Below, piece after piece: positions 28,761 through 37,825 of a stretch of DNA of 64,000 bases (positions are counted from its first letter, which is position 1; the number at the start of each line of letters is the position of its first letter). The stretch is taken from the NCBI RefSeq assembly GCF_028829235.1, contig NZ_JAIWJY010000003.1, forward strand, positions 248,001-312,000. Direction: 5' to 3'. A program made the position numbers and the translations under genes. This DNA comes from Tenacibaculum larymnensis. Its GTDB lineage: Bacteria > Bacteroidota > Bacteroidia > Flavobacteriales > Flavobacteriaceae. The notes under the pieces are model-generated. The model ran no database searches and had not been told where the DNA came from. It saw only the letters and a list, made by a program, of their open reading frames with translations.

Positions 28761-30101
28761 ATGAAAGTCCCTCGCTTGCATCATTTATTATTTTTTGTTG
28801 GTATCACCACATGCTACGGACAAAACATAAACTTACCAAAAACACCTAACACTTCTAGTCTAGGTAACTATAGTAATAACTATAACACTATAAATACTAA
28901 TCAGAGAAATTATCATAACAACCAAACTCTAATTAATTCTCAACGGAGTTTTAGTGTTTATGAGCAAGATAGAAAACAAGTTGAAATTGAAGAAAGAAGA
29001 AAAAAGTTAGCACAAAATTCTATTATAGACTACCAAAGAATTAATATTCTTAAGCTACCTAGCTACGAAAACACAGAAAAAGCCAACCTATATAAAAAAG
29101 CATTCGAAAAGCTATTAAAAATGAATATTGATAGCTTCTCCATTAAAGAAGCTACATTTACAGTAGAAAATGCTTTTTATGAAGAAAAAGAAGATTACAA
29201 AAAATTCAACGACATTGTTAAACGTAGTGGCTCTTTTCTAAAAGAGAAAATGAAAGAGTTGAATTACCCTCCCAATAGCAACCTTGCTAAAAACCTTATT
29301 CTATTCCAATTCTTTGCAGACACTTTAGAGATTAAATCTAAAGACTTAAAGCACCTGCCTTTAAAATACGATTTTGAAGATTATAAAGGACAAAAGAACT
29401 GGAGCAATATGTTTGTTTCAAAACTATTAAAAACAGGAAAAGGACAATGTCATTCGATGCCTTTGTTATATTTAATTCTGGCAGAAGAAATAGGTGCTAA
29501 AGCTCACTTATCATTATCACCTAATCATTCATATATCAAGTTTCAAGATGATAAGAAAAAATGGTATAATGTAGAACTTACCAACGGAATGTTTACAACC
29601 GACACTTATATTTTACAAAGTGGATATATAACTTCCGAAGCTTTGCAAAAAGGAATATATATGCAAGAGCTTTCTTCTAAGCAATTATTGTCACATACAT
29701 TTGATGATTTAGCATCTGGTTATATTCGTAAGTTTGGTTATGATAGTTTTGCAAAAAAGATTATAGATAAGTCATTAGAACTATATCCCGAGAACATCAA
29801 TGCTAATATCATGCTTGAAAATTATTTGACCTATCAATTTGAATATGTCACTAATAATAAACTAGGCATCAACCCACGAAACCACCAAGAACTTCAAAAA
29901 ATCAGTGCCTTTCCACAAGTTGTTAAACTCTTAAACACAGTAAACAATGTTCAAAGAAAAGTAGATGATTTAGGATATAAACCTATGCCTGCTAAAATGT
30001 ATCAAGCTTGGTTAGCTTCTTTGAAAAAACATAAACAACAACAAGACAATGATGAATTAAAAAAACAATTTAAACTCAAAATTAAAACTTTAAAAAATTG
30101 A
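28761..30101 (+). CDS. Secreted transglutaminase-like protein, copy 1
   Basis: 446 aa from the ATG at 28761, whose product starts with a signal peptide (MKVPRLHHLLFFVGITTCYG); an ATG at 28722 would hide it. An Asn/Thr-rich linker precedes the core. Cys230 (GKGQCHSMP), His256 (SPNHSYIKF) and Glu272 (NVELTNG) follow transglutaminase/papain-like order, with Glu in the third place. A helical, repeat-like C-terminus follows. The gene downstream is a shorter paralogue starting at TTG within TTGA at its stop. It probably acts in the periplasm or outside the cell; substrate unknown. Confidence 0.7.
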   Translation: MKVPRLHHLLFFVGITTCYGQNINLPKTPNTSSLGNYSNNYNTINTNQRNYHNNQTLINSQRSFSVYEQDRKQVEIEERRKKLAQNSIIDYQRINILKLPSYENTEKANLYKKAFEKLLKMNIDSFSIKEATFTVENAFYEEKEDYKKFNDIVKRSGSFLKEKMKELNYPPNSNLAKNLILFQFFADTLEIKSKDLKHLPLKYDFEDYKGQKNWSNMFVSKLLKTGKGQCHSMPLLYLILAEEIGAKAHLSLSPNHSYIKFQDDKKKWYNVELTNGMFTTDTYILQSGYITSEALQKGIYMQELSSKQLLSHTFDDLASGYIRKFGYDSFAKKIIDKSLELYPENINANIMLENYLTYQFEYVTNNKLGINPRNHQELQKISAFPQVVKLLNTVNNVQRKVDDLGYKPMPAKMYQAWLASLKKHKQQQDNDELKKQFKLKIKTLKN

Positions 30102-31159
30102 TACGAAAAACCATAACATTAACACTTTTATTATTCAGTATTTTTCAAACTAAAGCTCAAGATTTCTTTTTTGAAAAGAGTTATAAACTTTTAACAGAAA
30201 TGCTAGAGAATCCAAAAAACTATAATTTTAAAGATGCTGTATTTAGTGTAGAAAATGCATACTATGATGGGGCGTTGAATTTTCAGAATGTTAATCATCA
30301 AATAAATATATTAAAGAAATTTGCTGAGAAAATAAAACAGAGCAGAACTTTAAAATATACAGAAAGAGATAAAGAAAAAGTTAGTATTTATTCTGCTGTA
30401 TTTTCTGTAATGAATGATAGTATACCAGTTCATTTTAATAATGAGAAATTAACCTACTATCCATTTAGTTACAATTTTGATGACCCATTTGGAAATAAAA
30501 GCTGGGACAATATGTTTGTTTCTAAAATGCTAACTACAAAATCAGGTAATTGTCATTCATTACCTTATTTATATAAAATTTTAGTTGAAGAAATGGGAGA
30601 GACAGCCCATTTAGCTTTAGCTCCTAATCATATTTATATAAAACAAAGAAGTAAAAAAGATGGATGGTATAATACAGAACTTACAAGCGGTATTTTTCCT
30701 ATTGATGCTTGGTTGATGGCTTCGGGATATATTCACTTAAAAGCAATCAAAAATAGTGTTTACATGAAAGCTTTAAACAATCAAGAAAGTATTGCACTTT
30801 GCTTGATTGATTTAGCACAAACTTATGACAGGAAATTTCCATATAATGACGGAGAATTTGCTTTAAAATGTTGCGAAAAAGCATTGAAGTATTTTCCAAA
30901 TTCAGTAAATGCAATGCTTTTTAAAAGCGAAATAAAAAGAAAGCAGATTGAGAATTTTTTAGAAGAAAAAAAAGCTAGCTTTCCTAATGATATTTTCAAG
31001 TACAAAGAAAGTTCTCAAATGTTTAATGACCTACAAAAGCAAATAACACAAATACATGAAATAGGCTATCGTAAAATGCCTGAGCAAATGTATTTAGACT
31101 GGTTAGTTTCTCTTAAAAAAGAGAAAGAAAAATATAGCAACAAGAATTTAACTCACTAA
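30098..31159 (+). CDS. Secreted transglutaminase-like protein, copy 2
   Basis: 353 aa, starting at TTG overlapping the previous stop by 4 bp. Signal peptide (MIRKTITLTLLLFSIFQTKA), then Cys152 (GNCHSLP), His178 (APNHIYIK) and Glu194 (NTELTSG). The spacing of the three residues (26 and 16) is identical to copy 1, so both were shaped by the same active-site geometry. Shared C-terminal motif GYRKMPEQMYLDWLVSLKK. It lacks the N-terminal Asn-rich linker of copy 1. An RHS-tip gene follows 7 bp downstream. Confidence 0.7.
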   Translation: MIRKTITLTLLLFSIFQTKAQDFFFEKSYKLLTEMLENPKNYNFKDAVFSVENAYYDGALNFQNVNHQINILKKFAEKIKQSRTLKYTERDKEKVSIYSAVFSVMNDSIPVHFNNEKLTYYPFSYNFDDPFGNKSWDNMFVSKMLTTKSGNCHSLPYLYKILVEEMGETAHLALAPNHIYIKQRSKKDGWYNTELTSGIFPIDAWLMASGYIHLKAIKNSVYMKALNNQESIALCLIDLAQTYDRKFPYNDGEFALKCCEKALKYFPNSVNAMLFKSEIKRKQIENFLEEKKASFPNDIFKYKESSQMFNDLQKQITQIHEIGYRKMPEQMYLDWLVSLKKEKEKYSNKNLTH

Positions 31160-31166
31160 ACTAAAA

Positions 31167-32201
31167 ATGAAAAGACTATTAACACTAATCATTACAATAA
31201 TCTTTTTCGGCTTTGGATTTGCTCAAGAAAAGGAAAATTTAAGTCCAGAGGAAAAAGCTAAACGAGAAAAGAATATTCAAGTTGGAAACCCTTTTAAAAA
31301 ATTCGGGTATACACCAAAGATTGCGACTTTAAGCAAAGGGAAATACTTGGAATTTCACGATTTAGATAGTATTGTCCCTATTGGTTCTGTAATGTATAAT
31401 GTGTACACTCAAAAAATTGTTTCATTTAGAAACTTAGATTCTTTAGGATTATCAGAGGCAACATTAAAACCTGAAGTAATAAGTCGTTGGCTTTCTCCAG
31501 ACCCTCTTTCTGATGAGTTTCCTGATAAATCTCCTTACAATTTTGTGAATAATAATCCTATTAGGTTTATTGACCCACTAGGATTAGCTCCTGAGGATAT
31601 TATTTTTTTAAATAACAAGGAAAAAGAAGTGGCTCGAATTATAACGAATGACAAAAATGATATTTATGTGTCTGTTGATACAGATTTATCAGTACCTTCC
31701 CCAATAGTAATAGATACCACAGTAGAAAAAGAACAACCTATTGATGCTGTAGGAATTAATTTTGAGTGGTCATTAACAGTGGGGGGAGGAGCTCATGGAG
31801 GTACAGGTTTTGTTTACTTTCTTTCTGGAGAAGATGAAGGGAATTTGTTTAATTATGATTATAAAGGAAGTAATGTTGGTTTGGGAGAAGGATTTGGAAT
31901 AAGTTCATATCTGTCAGAGTTTAATTCTAAAGAAGCTCCTGATTCATTTAATAGCGTTAAAGGTTTTGGAGGAAATTATAATGGATATGAGCTTTCATAT
32001 GGCTTTGGAGGGGTGTCATACAGTTGGTCTAATGTAAATAATACAACAGATGAGATACATCCTGGTATGAGGTCAACTTGGACTTGGAAAAGTCGTTCTT
32101 TAGGAGGTGCGGTTGGAGTTGACAAAAGTAGTCCAAAGTTGCAAGCAAGATTTTTTGGAGGTGAAACATATGATTTTAAACAACTAAACAAAAAGAAATA
32201 A
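31167..32201 (+). CDS. RHS core tip protein with variable C-terminus
   Basis: 344 aa. Signal peptide (MKRLLTLIITIIFFGFGFA). Residues around 105-135 (SRWLSPDPLSDEF, YNFVNNNPIRFIDPLG) are the end of the RHS-repeat-associated core, the point after which polymorphic toxins change. The whole RHS shell is missing, so only the tip and its tail remain. The tail (about 140-344) is Gly/Ser-rich and beta-like; I cannot tell whether it is toxic. The downstream lipoprotein and Imm11-like genes suggest a toxin-immunity cassette. Confidence 0.75.
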   Translation: MKRLLTLIITIIFFGFGFAQEKENLSPEEKAKREKNIQVGNPFKKFGYTPKIATLSKGKYLEFHDLDSIVPIGSVMYNVYTQKIVSFRNLDSLGLSEATLKPEVISRWLSPDPLSDEFPDKSPYNFVNNNPIRFIDPLGLAPEDIIFLNNKEKEVARIITNDKNDIYVSVDTDLSVPSPIVIDTTVEKEQPIDAVGINFEWSLTVGGGAHGGTGFVYFLSGEDEGNLFNYDYKGSNVGLGEGFGISSYLSEFNSKEAPDSFNSVKGFGGNYNGYELSYGFGGVSYSWSNVNNTTDEIHPGMRSTWTWKSRSLGGAVGVDKSSPKLQARFFGGETYDFKQLNKKK

Positions 32202-32611
32202 TGAAAAAGATAACTATTTTTTTATTGACAGTTTTTCTGTTTTCTAATTGCGAAAGCTTTATGAATAAGCTTTCTTATGAAAAGAGCTTTGAACGCTTGA
32301 TTCGAAATATAAAAGTAGAACAAAAAGGAAAGGTAGTGGGAGTCTTTGCTCCTAGAAAGGAAATGAAACCTACCCATTTTTATATAACTACTGGAGATAC
32401 AATAGTTCCTTCTAATAGTGAAGTTATGTTATATATAAAAATAGGGGATAGTATAGAAAAAAACAAACTGGATAATAATATTTCAATTTTCAGAAATGAT
32501 TCTCTTTTGAAAAAAACTTGGATTTATAAAATCCCACAGAAATACAGAGAAGATACAAGGTTTCCAAAAGAATGGAAAGATAAGTGGTTAGACGCTACAA
32601 TTAAAAAATGA
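32201..32611 (+). CDS. Putative lipoprotein after the RHS gene
   Basis: 136 aa. MKKITIFLLTVFLFSNC gives a short lipoprotein-like signal with Cys17. The ATG shares a base with the RHS stop (TAATG), so translation is coupled. The rest is beta-rich and basic. Position directly after a putative toxin tail suggests an immunity or accessory role; this is inference from context. Confidence 0.6.
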   Translation: MKKITIFLLTVFLFSNCESFMNKLSYEKSFERLIRNIKVEQKGKVVGVFAPRKEMKPTHFYITTGDTIVPSNSEVMLYIKIGDSIEKNKLDNNISIFRNDSLLKKTWIYKIPQKYREDTRFPKEWKDKWLDATIKK

Positions 32612-33105
32612 ACTTATCTAAATTAAATTTTTTAATAGCCCTATTAGTTCTGAATGTACTTTATGTTAGATTATCATTTAACTTCTTAATTCCCAGTGAA
32701 AAAATATTTTTATTAATATGTTTATTAATTGGCTTCTCATTTTTTTTACTCATCAGAAAGAATAAGAAACACACATTTCTTAATTTTTCAATTATTTTAA
32801 TGATATCGTCTTTTATTACTTTTTTTTCAGGTGAAGGAATCAAAACATTGCAAACAAACATAACAAAAGAAAATGCTGATAAATTAGTTGAAAAAATTGA
32901 AAGTTTTAAAGACAAAGAGGGTATACTACCGCTGGGTTTAAAAGACTTAGAAATAAGAAAATATAGATTGTATAATTTCATTGGTGTTACACCAAAAAAA
33001 ATTAATTATACAAAACGTGATACTAGTTTTACTATTAGTTATAAGGGGTTTCATGAAACAAATGAGTATCATAGTAATCAAGATGAATGGATTTCTTATG
33101 ATTAA
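32608..33105 (+). CDS. Hypothetical membrane protein
   Basis: 165 aa. Three hydrophobic segments (about residues 8-27, 33-49 and 57-73) are followed by a soluble C-terminal domain with strands (SFTISYKGFHETNEYHSNQDEWISYD). It starts in an ATGA overlap with the lipoprotein stop. Family not recognised; context suggests an accessory or immunity protein of the RHS cassette. Confidence 0.6.
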   Translation: MNLSKLNFLIALLVLNVLYVRLSFNFLIPSEKIFLLICLLIGFSFFLLIRKNKKHTFLNFSIILMISSFITFFSGEGIKTLQTNITKENADKLVEKIESFKDKEGILPLGLKDLEIRKYRLYNFIGVTPKKINYTKRDTSFTISYKGFHETNEYHSNQDEWISYD

Positions 33106-33142
33106 TTAGTGAAACTTTTCAAAAACATTATTAAAAACTAAA

Positions 33143-33844
33143 ATGAAACAAATTTCTCACAATTCTGAGCCAAGTATTATTGGCGTAAATAACGGAGTTT
33201 ATCAACTCGAATTCCTTAAGAAGAATTTAAAGAAAAACAAAAACTATTCTGAAATTAATCACTTTTTATTAGGGTATAATACAGATTATTCTGTAGAAGA
33301 AGAGCAAGCTTTTGTTTCCAATCTTAAGATAGAATTTTTAAAAGGGTCTTTTTTAAAAAATGCAAAGAAGACAGATATAGTTGTTTTTACACCCCATTTA
33401 AATGGTTATCATTTCGTTATTAGTCAAAAATTTTTAGATTGTTTAAATGAAATAGGAGTCTCAAAAGATGAGTATCATATAAGAAAAATTGAAGTCGATA
33501 ATGTTGCTTTTAATTATTATTTATTCTTTGTTCCAATGATTCCAGTAACTGAAATTATATTTCCTAAATCAGCTTTATTTCCCGAAGAGGATGCTCTTCT
33601 TGACAATATTGATAAAAGATATACTTCTTTTAAGAACTATCAAGATTACAAGAAATATGAGGAAAGTCATTTATTCAATAGATGGGCAAAAATTACGTTA
33701 GAGAAAAAATATCAAAATCGTGATATTATTAATCTTCAATTAGAACCTGACTTGTTTTTCTCTGATAGACTGATTAACAAATTAAAGTTGCATAAAATAA
33801 CAAGTTTAGTTGTTAAAGATAGCCCAATACTTTGTTTTGAATAA
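33143..33844 (+). CDS. Imm11-like putative immunity protein
   Basis: 233 aa, cytosolic. The central part DIVVFTPHLNGYHFVISQKFLDCLNEIGV followed by YHIRKIEV and YYLFFVPMIPVTEIIFP resembles the Imm11 (DUF1629) family, in which a protein of this size protects against a neighbouring polymorphic toxin. Family assignment is by pattern only. It lies 38 bp after the membrane gene and ends the block on this side. Confidence 0.6.
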   Translation: MKQISHNSEPSIIGVNNGVYQLEFLKKNLKKNKNYSEINHFLLGYNTDYSVEEEQAFVSNLKIEFLKGSFLKNAKKTDIVVFTPHLNGYHFVISQKFLDCLNEIGVSKDEYHIRKIEVDNVAFNYYLFFVPMIPVTEIIFPKSALFPEEDALLDNIDKRYTSFKNYQDYKKYEESHLFNRWAKITLEKKYQNRDIINLQLEPDLFFSDRLINKLKLHKITSLVVKDSPILCFE

Positions 33845-33937
33845 TACATTAAAAAATGCTTATATCTATACTATTCTTACAAGTCAAAAATAACGATTAA
33901 AATATTACTTTAGAGAAAAGTATTTAATATTACAAAA

Positions 33938-34054
33938 AATCCCGCAAAACGACTTACAATCATCATGCGGGATATTTTTTAAAACTCCACCTCTTTCGGT
34001 ATTGTATTTCAATTAATCAAGTGGTTTGTTTTCTAAATAAAAATTCAACGTCTA
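33938..34054 (-). pseudogene. Decayed copy of the ATPase gene 3' end and its terminator
   Basis: This stretch repeats the terminator and last codons of the gene at 37826-39655. The hairpin arms ATCCCGC/GCGGGAT (33939-33973) and the block AAAACTCCACCTCTTTCGG (33981-33999) match 37788-37820 and 37828-37846. Read leftward, the remnant still encodes ENKPLD-stop-LKYN and then, in a shifted frame after a gap, IPKEVEF, against DKPLDELKYN...MPKEVEF in the intact gene. It flanks the cargo block at 34.2-37.75 kb. Confidence 0.8.
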
Positions 34055-34199
34055 CCTAAACCGTATTGAATTACAGTTTTTTGTTATATTAGCTAGCACT
34101 AAATAAAACAACTAAAAAATTGCAAAAAGAGTACACCTATACTCCTTTATGGTTATTTAAAATTACCAAAAGTGTTTATATAAAAAGCTATAACACAAT

Positions 34200-35186
34200 A
34201 TGAAAAACATCTTTGGAAAGAACAATTATAGATTCGGAGTTGAATCATTTTTGCTAATGTATTTGAATCAATATCAATTTGTTTTAGGCTCTGACTTGGA
34301 GTGTTATTGGGAAAATAACCAGACTTTCAATAAAGATAATCCGTGTAATATTTATTTTGTTTTAAGAAGACCAAAAGTTACAATTGACCCAAATTCAGTC
34401 AAGATAAAAGGGAAAAAAGCGGACTTTGAATTAATCATTCATCACCCAACAGAAGGAGGAGTTATTAAAATGGGAACTGAATTAGACAATGCAAAATCGG
34501 AATTGGAATTTCACACGGAATATCCTTATAATTTTTTTACTTTTTCAGATAAAAATGGTGTCTTGCTTGGAGCAAGACCTAGTACTTTAATTGACAGCTC
34601 ACACATTGAAAACAATCTGAATTTAACCACTCTTGATTACGAAGTATTATATATCGGTCAGGCTTATGGTAAAAACGGAAAAAGAACTGCTTTAGATAGG
34701 CTTTCATATCACGAAACAGTTCAAAAAATTTATACCCATTCTTTAACTCAAAATCCTGATTCTGATATTTGGATTCTTTTAACTAACTTTTCTCAACAAA
34801 GTATGCTATTCTCAGCTGGAACTGATTTAATAAAAGTAACTAAAAAAGACTCAAAAATTGAACGTGAAAAAGAAGAACACTTTTTTAAAAATAAGGGAAT
34901 TTCAATAACAGAAAAGCAGAAAATAAATTTTACCGAAGCTGCACTTATTAAATATTTTCAACCAAAATATAATATAGAGTTTAAAGATAGTTTTCCATCA
35001 ACAAGGCATAAATCCTATTCTGAATGCTACAATTTAGATATTAAGGCTTTGACAATCGAGTTGAACACATCAGAAAACACACGTAAAATTTACACCGAAA
35101 AAACTGAACGAACGCATTATCATCTGAAAATGTTTGAGTTCAATTCTGACGAAGATAGAATAAGTTTAATGAATATATTCGGATAA
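34200..35186 (+). CDS. GIY-YIG-like nuclease-fold protein
   Basis: 328 aa. Around residue 160 the pattern YEVLYIGQAYGKNGKRTALDRLSYH, followed near residue 245 by FTEAALIKYFQPKYN, recalls GIY-YIG nucleases (YIG, then Arg and His, then a metal-binding Glu and a terminal Asn), with a long insertion between the halves. The N-terminal 150 residues are unassigned. It may be a defence or mobility nuclease; the call is pattern-based. It has its own upstream region after the decayed ATPase remnant. Confidence 0.5.
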   Translation: MKNIFGKNNYRFGVESFLLMYLNQYQFVLGSDLECYWENNQTFNKDNPCNIYFVLRRPKVTIDPNSVKIKGKKADFELIIHHPTEGGVIKMGTELDNAKSELEFHTEYPYNFFTFSDKNGVLLGARPSTLIDSSHIENNLNLTTLDYEVLYIGQAYGKNGKRTALDRLSYHETVQKIYTHSLTQNPDSDIWILLTNFSQQSMLFSAGTDLIKVTKKDSKIEREKEEHFFKNKGISITEKQKINFTEAALIKYFQPKYNIEFKDSFPSTRHKSYSECYNLDIKALTIELNTSENTRKIYTEKTERTHYHLKMFEFNSDEDRISLMNIFG

Positions 35187-35372
35187 AATACTGTGGATTA
35201 AAAAGGCGTATATAATTCATTACTCTTTATAGTTTACCTACGAAAGTCTTTGTTAACCTTCTATTTATGATTTATTTGCTAACTTTAATGCTTAAACACG
35301 CAACGAAATTATACACAATAATGTTAGCAGTAATTATAGCAACACTAAGTTAAAAATAAACATAAATTTAAT

Positions 35373-35747
35373 ATGGATAAAAATGAAATTCTACTAAGGG
35401 AAAGTTTTAGATATATAGATAATAATCCAAATGCGCTTTCGAATGAAATACCTAACGAATTTATAGATTTTTGGATGGTTGAGGATATTCATAATTTTAA
35501 TCTTGAAGAAACTGGAGATACAAATCAAGGAGCAGTATTTATGTACTCTCTAATTAAACAAAAGTCTGAAAAAGGTTTAACAGAGTTTAGCATTGAACCA
35601 GAAAAACTAATGAAAATGTATCAAGATTGGCAATTAGTATTAATAACAATCTCCCTTAATAATTTGACTGATTTATCATTTGAGCCTTTTAAAGTATTTG
35701 ACTTTGATAATTTTAATAAATTAGAATTTATTGTAAGTAGAAAGTAA
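35373..35747 (+). CDS. Hypothetical protein
   Basis: 124 aa, acidic, no signal peptide or membrane segment. Helical N-terminal half and a strand-rich end (LEFIVSRK). No family recognised. It stands alone between two cargo genes with large AT-rich gaps (186 and 155 bp), typical of single-gene cargo. Confidence 0.55.
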   Translation: MDKNEILLRESFRYIDNNPNALSNEIPNEFIDFWMVEDIHNFNLEETGDTNQGAVFMYSLIKQKSEKGLTEFSIEPEKLMKMYQDWQLVLITISLNNLTDLSFEPFKVFDFDNFNKLEFIVSRK

Positions 35748-35902
35748 CTACTCCCAACACCATATAAAAACAATTATCATATTAGTATTTTATCAAAGAG
35801 CATTGCTGTTTACTCTTTCTATACTTCTTTTGGAGACTTCTCAAATACAAACCAGTATCTACTCTTATACTAGACACTACCAACAAACTAAAACAAAAAA
35901 CA

Positions 35903-36739
35903 TTGAAAAAAAAACAACTTTACGAAATAGCGCGAAGAAGTAACATTAATCATAAATTTACTTCTGAAAATGAAGTCCTTATTTATGAAGACCATAGAAC
36001 TATAATCAACGTCCTTTATTTTCTAATTGAAAAAAGAGAATTAACAGAATCAGTTGATTTGATAATGTTCGATAATCACGATGATTACTGCCATCCAAGA
36101 GAGAGTACAATCAAAAAAATAATCGAATTTTTAAAAAAACCTAATCCGAGAGAACTAAACCAAATTGTGGAATTTGATTTGAATCATTTAGATGACGATT
36201 GGGTAAAAGTAGGAATGGAATTAGGTTTAATAAATAATGTTTTCCTTTTTAACTCCGATGAATCAGGGATTGGATTTAGAGAAGAATATAAAACTCAAAA
36301 TTTCGGAACTAAATATCTTTATAACTTAGGAGATGTTTGGTCAGCACTTGGGCATAGAGGTTATTTAAACGACCCAATAAAAACTGAATATCAAACTTTA
36401 TGGGACGATTTTGGTTGGGAGTTAAAAGATGGAAAATTTGATTTCAAAAAAAACAGAAGAAACTTTGTATTTGATATTGACCTTGATTGTTTTTCGACAA
36501 GAATAATGGATAAGACTATTGCAATTCCAGAAGAAATAATAATTGAAAGACTTACAGAACATAGTCGTGCAAGTTATCATTATCATTATAGTTCACAGCA
36601 ATTTATGAAACAACTAATTAGAGAAGCTGAAATGGTAACTATTTGCTATGAGAATGGATGTTGTGGTGGAATTAGAGAAGCTCATAAAATTTTCAATATG
36701 GTTGATTATGTTTTATTCGATAATCAGATCGGAAATTAA
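35903..36739 (+). CDS. UPF0489-like protein (arginase-like fold)
   Basis: 278 aa with a TTG start. VDLIMFDNHDDYCHPRE, DIDLDCFS and the late EAEMVTICYENGCCGG resemble UPF0489 proteins, which share the Asp/His metal-binding pattern of arginase-type enzymes. Metal ligands would be the DNHDD and DIDLD clusters. Substrate unknown. Not typical for phages, so it is likely cargo. Confidence 0.6.
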   Translation: MKKKQLYEIARRSNINHKFTSENEVLIYEDHRTIINVLYFLIEKRELTESVDLIMFDNHDDYCHPRESTIKKIIEFLKKPNPRELNQIVEFDLNHLDDDWVKVGMELGLINNVFLFNSDESGIGFREEYKTQNFGTKYLYNLGDVWSALGHRGYLNDPIKTEYQTLWDDFGWELKDGKFDFKKNRRNFVFDIDLDCFSTRIMDKTIAIPEEIIIERLTEHSRASYHYHYSSQQFMKQLIREAEMVTICYENGCCGGIREAHKIFNMVDYVLFDNQIGN

Positions 36740-36832
36740 AATAAGTATTATTTGTTAAACTTATTACTCAAAACATGCAACTAATCTTATAACACGTTAT
36801 AGCCAATTTTAGAAAATCTTATCCATTAAAAA

Positions 36833-37750
36833 ATGAGATATGCTTTAAACAAAGAAAACAACAAAATTGAAGTTAGCTTTTCCGGTGAATTAGCTAAATG
36901 TGGTATTTGTGGTTCTAATGTTAAAGGTCGCAAAGGGGAACAAAGGGTTAAACATTGGTATCATCACGAGAAAAAGACTATTGACTGTGATGATTGGTAT
37001 GAACCAATTTCTGAGTGGCATTTGAAATGGCAAAACTTCTTTCCTAAAAAAAATAGAGAAGTAACAATTACAAATAATAAAGCATCACATCGAGCCGATA
37101 TTTTACTAAACAATGGACTTGTTATTGAAATTCAAAATTCACCAATTAAATTTTCTGAAATCAAAAAACGAGAATTATTTTATGGTAAAAAAAATCTCAT
37201 TTGGATTTTAAATGGTAAGACTTTGGTTAAAAACTCCATTCTTACAGAGGACGTGTTCATATATATCAAAAAGTTGACTATTTCTATTCCAAAAACATTT
37301 TGGTTAATCGAAAATTACAACTATAAAGAAGTAGTTTCCCGTGTAATAAAATGTTCAGAAATAAGGAATTTAAAATCTGGTAAAAATCGTTTTAGAATTG
37401 AGAATGAGAACACTTTAGTTTTTGAATTTCTTGATGATGAAATCCCTGATTTTTACCTAACAGAAGTCCAGTACAAGTATTATATCGCTTGTATTTACGA
37501 AAAACTATATACTCAAAAAGGATTGGAAGATTTTCGAAGAAAAATCAAAATTGATTACGACTCAATGTATGAACAAGTAATAGAATTAAGATTGGTAAAA
37601 AAATATTGGAAAAAGTTCATAGATAAAATGAAATACCCTGTCTTCATTGATAATTTAAATGGATTGAATGAAAATGAAATATTTTATTATTCAGAAAACA
37701 GAAAAATCGACAAAAAAAGATTTGTAAACAAGTATTTAAAATACACTTAA
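36833..37750 (+). CDS. CoiA-like nuclease-domain protein
   Basis: 305 aa. An N-terminal zinc-knuckle-like part (AKCGICGSNV, WYHHEKKTIDCDDW) is followed by EWHLKWQNFFP and SHRADILLNNGLVIEIQNSPI, the layout of CoiA-type competence proteins. The ADI...VIEIQNS pattern is a PD-(D/E)XK nuclease core. The C-terminal 150 residues are unassigned. Could be a DNA-processing or defence nuclease carried as cargo. Confidence 0.7.
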   Translation: MRYALNKENNKIEVSFSGELAKCGICGSNVKGRKGEQRVKHWYHHEKKTIDCDDWYEPISEWHLKWQNFFPKKNREVTITNNKASHRADILLNNGLVIEIQNSPIKFSEIKKRELFYGKKNLIWILNGKTLVKNSILTEDVFIYIKKLTISIPKTFWLIENYNYKEVVSRVIKCSEIRNLKSGKNRFRIENENTLVFEFLDDEIPDFYLTEVQYKYYIACIYEKLYTQKGLEDFRRKIKIDYDSMYEQVIELRLVKKYWKKFIDKMKYPVFIDNLNGLNENEIFYYSENRKIDKKRFVNKYLKYT

Positions 37751-37783
37751 AAAGAACTTCAAAAAATACCATAAGTAATTAAA

Positions 37784-37822
37784 ATATCCCGCAAAACGAT
37801 TGTAAATCATCTTGCGGGATAT
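37784..37822. terminator. Large hairpin terminator between ATPase gene and cargo
   Basis: Outer stem ATATCCCGCAA (37784-37794) with TTGCGGGATAT (37812-37822), and an inner small stem GATT/AATC. Lies between convergent genes and can serve both. A second copy is at 33939-33973. Confidence 0.75.
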
Positions 37823-37825
37823 ATC

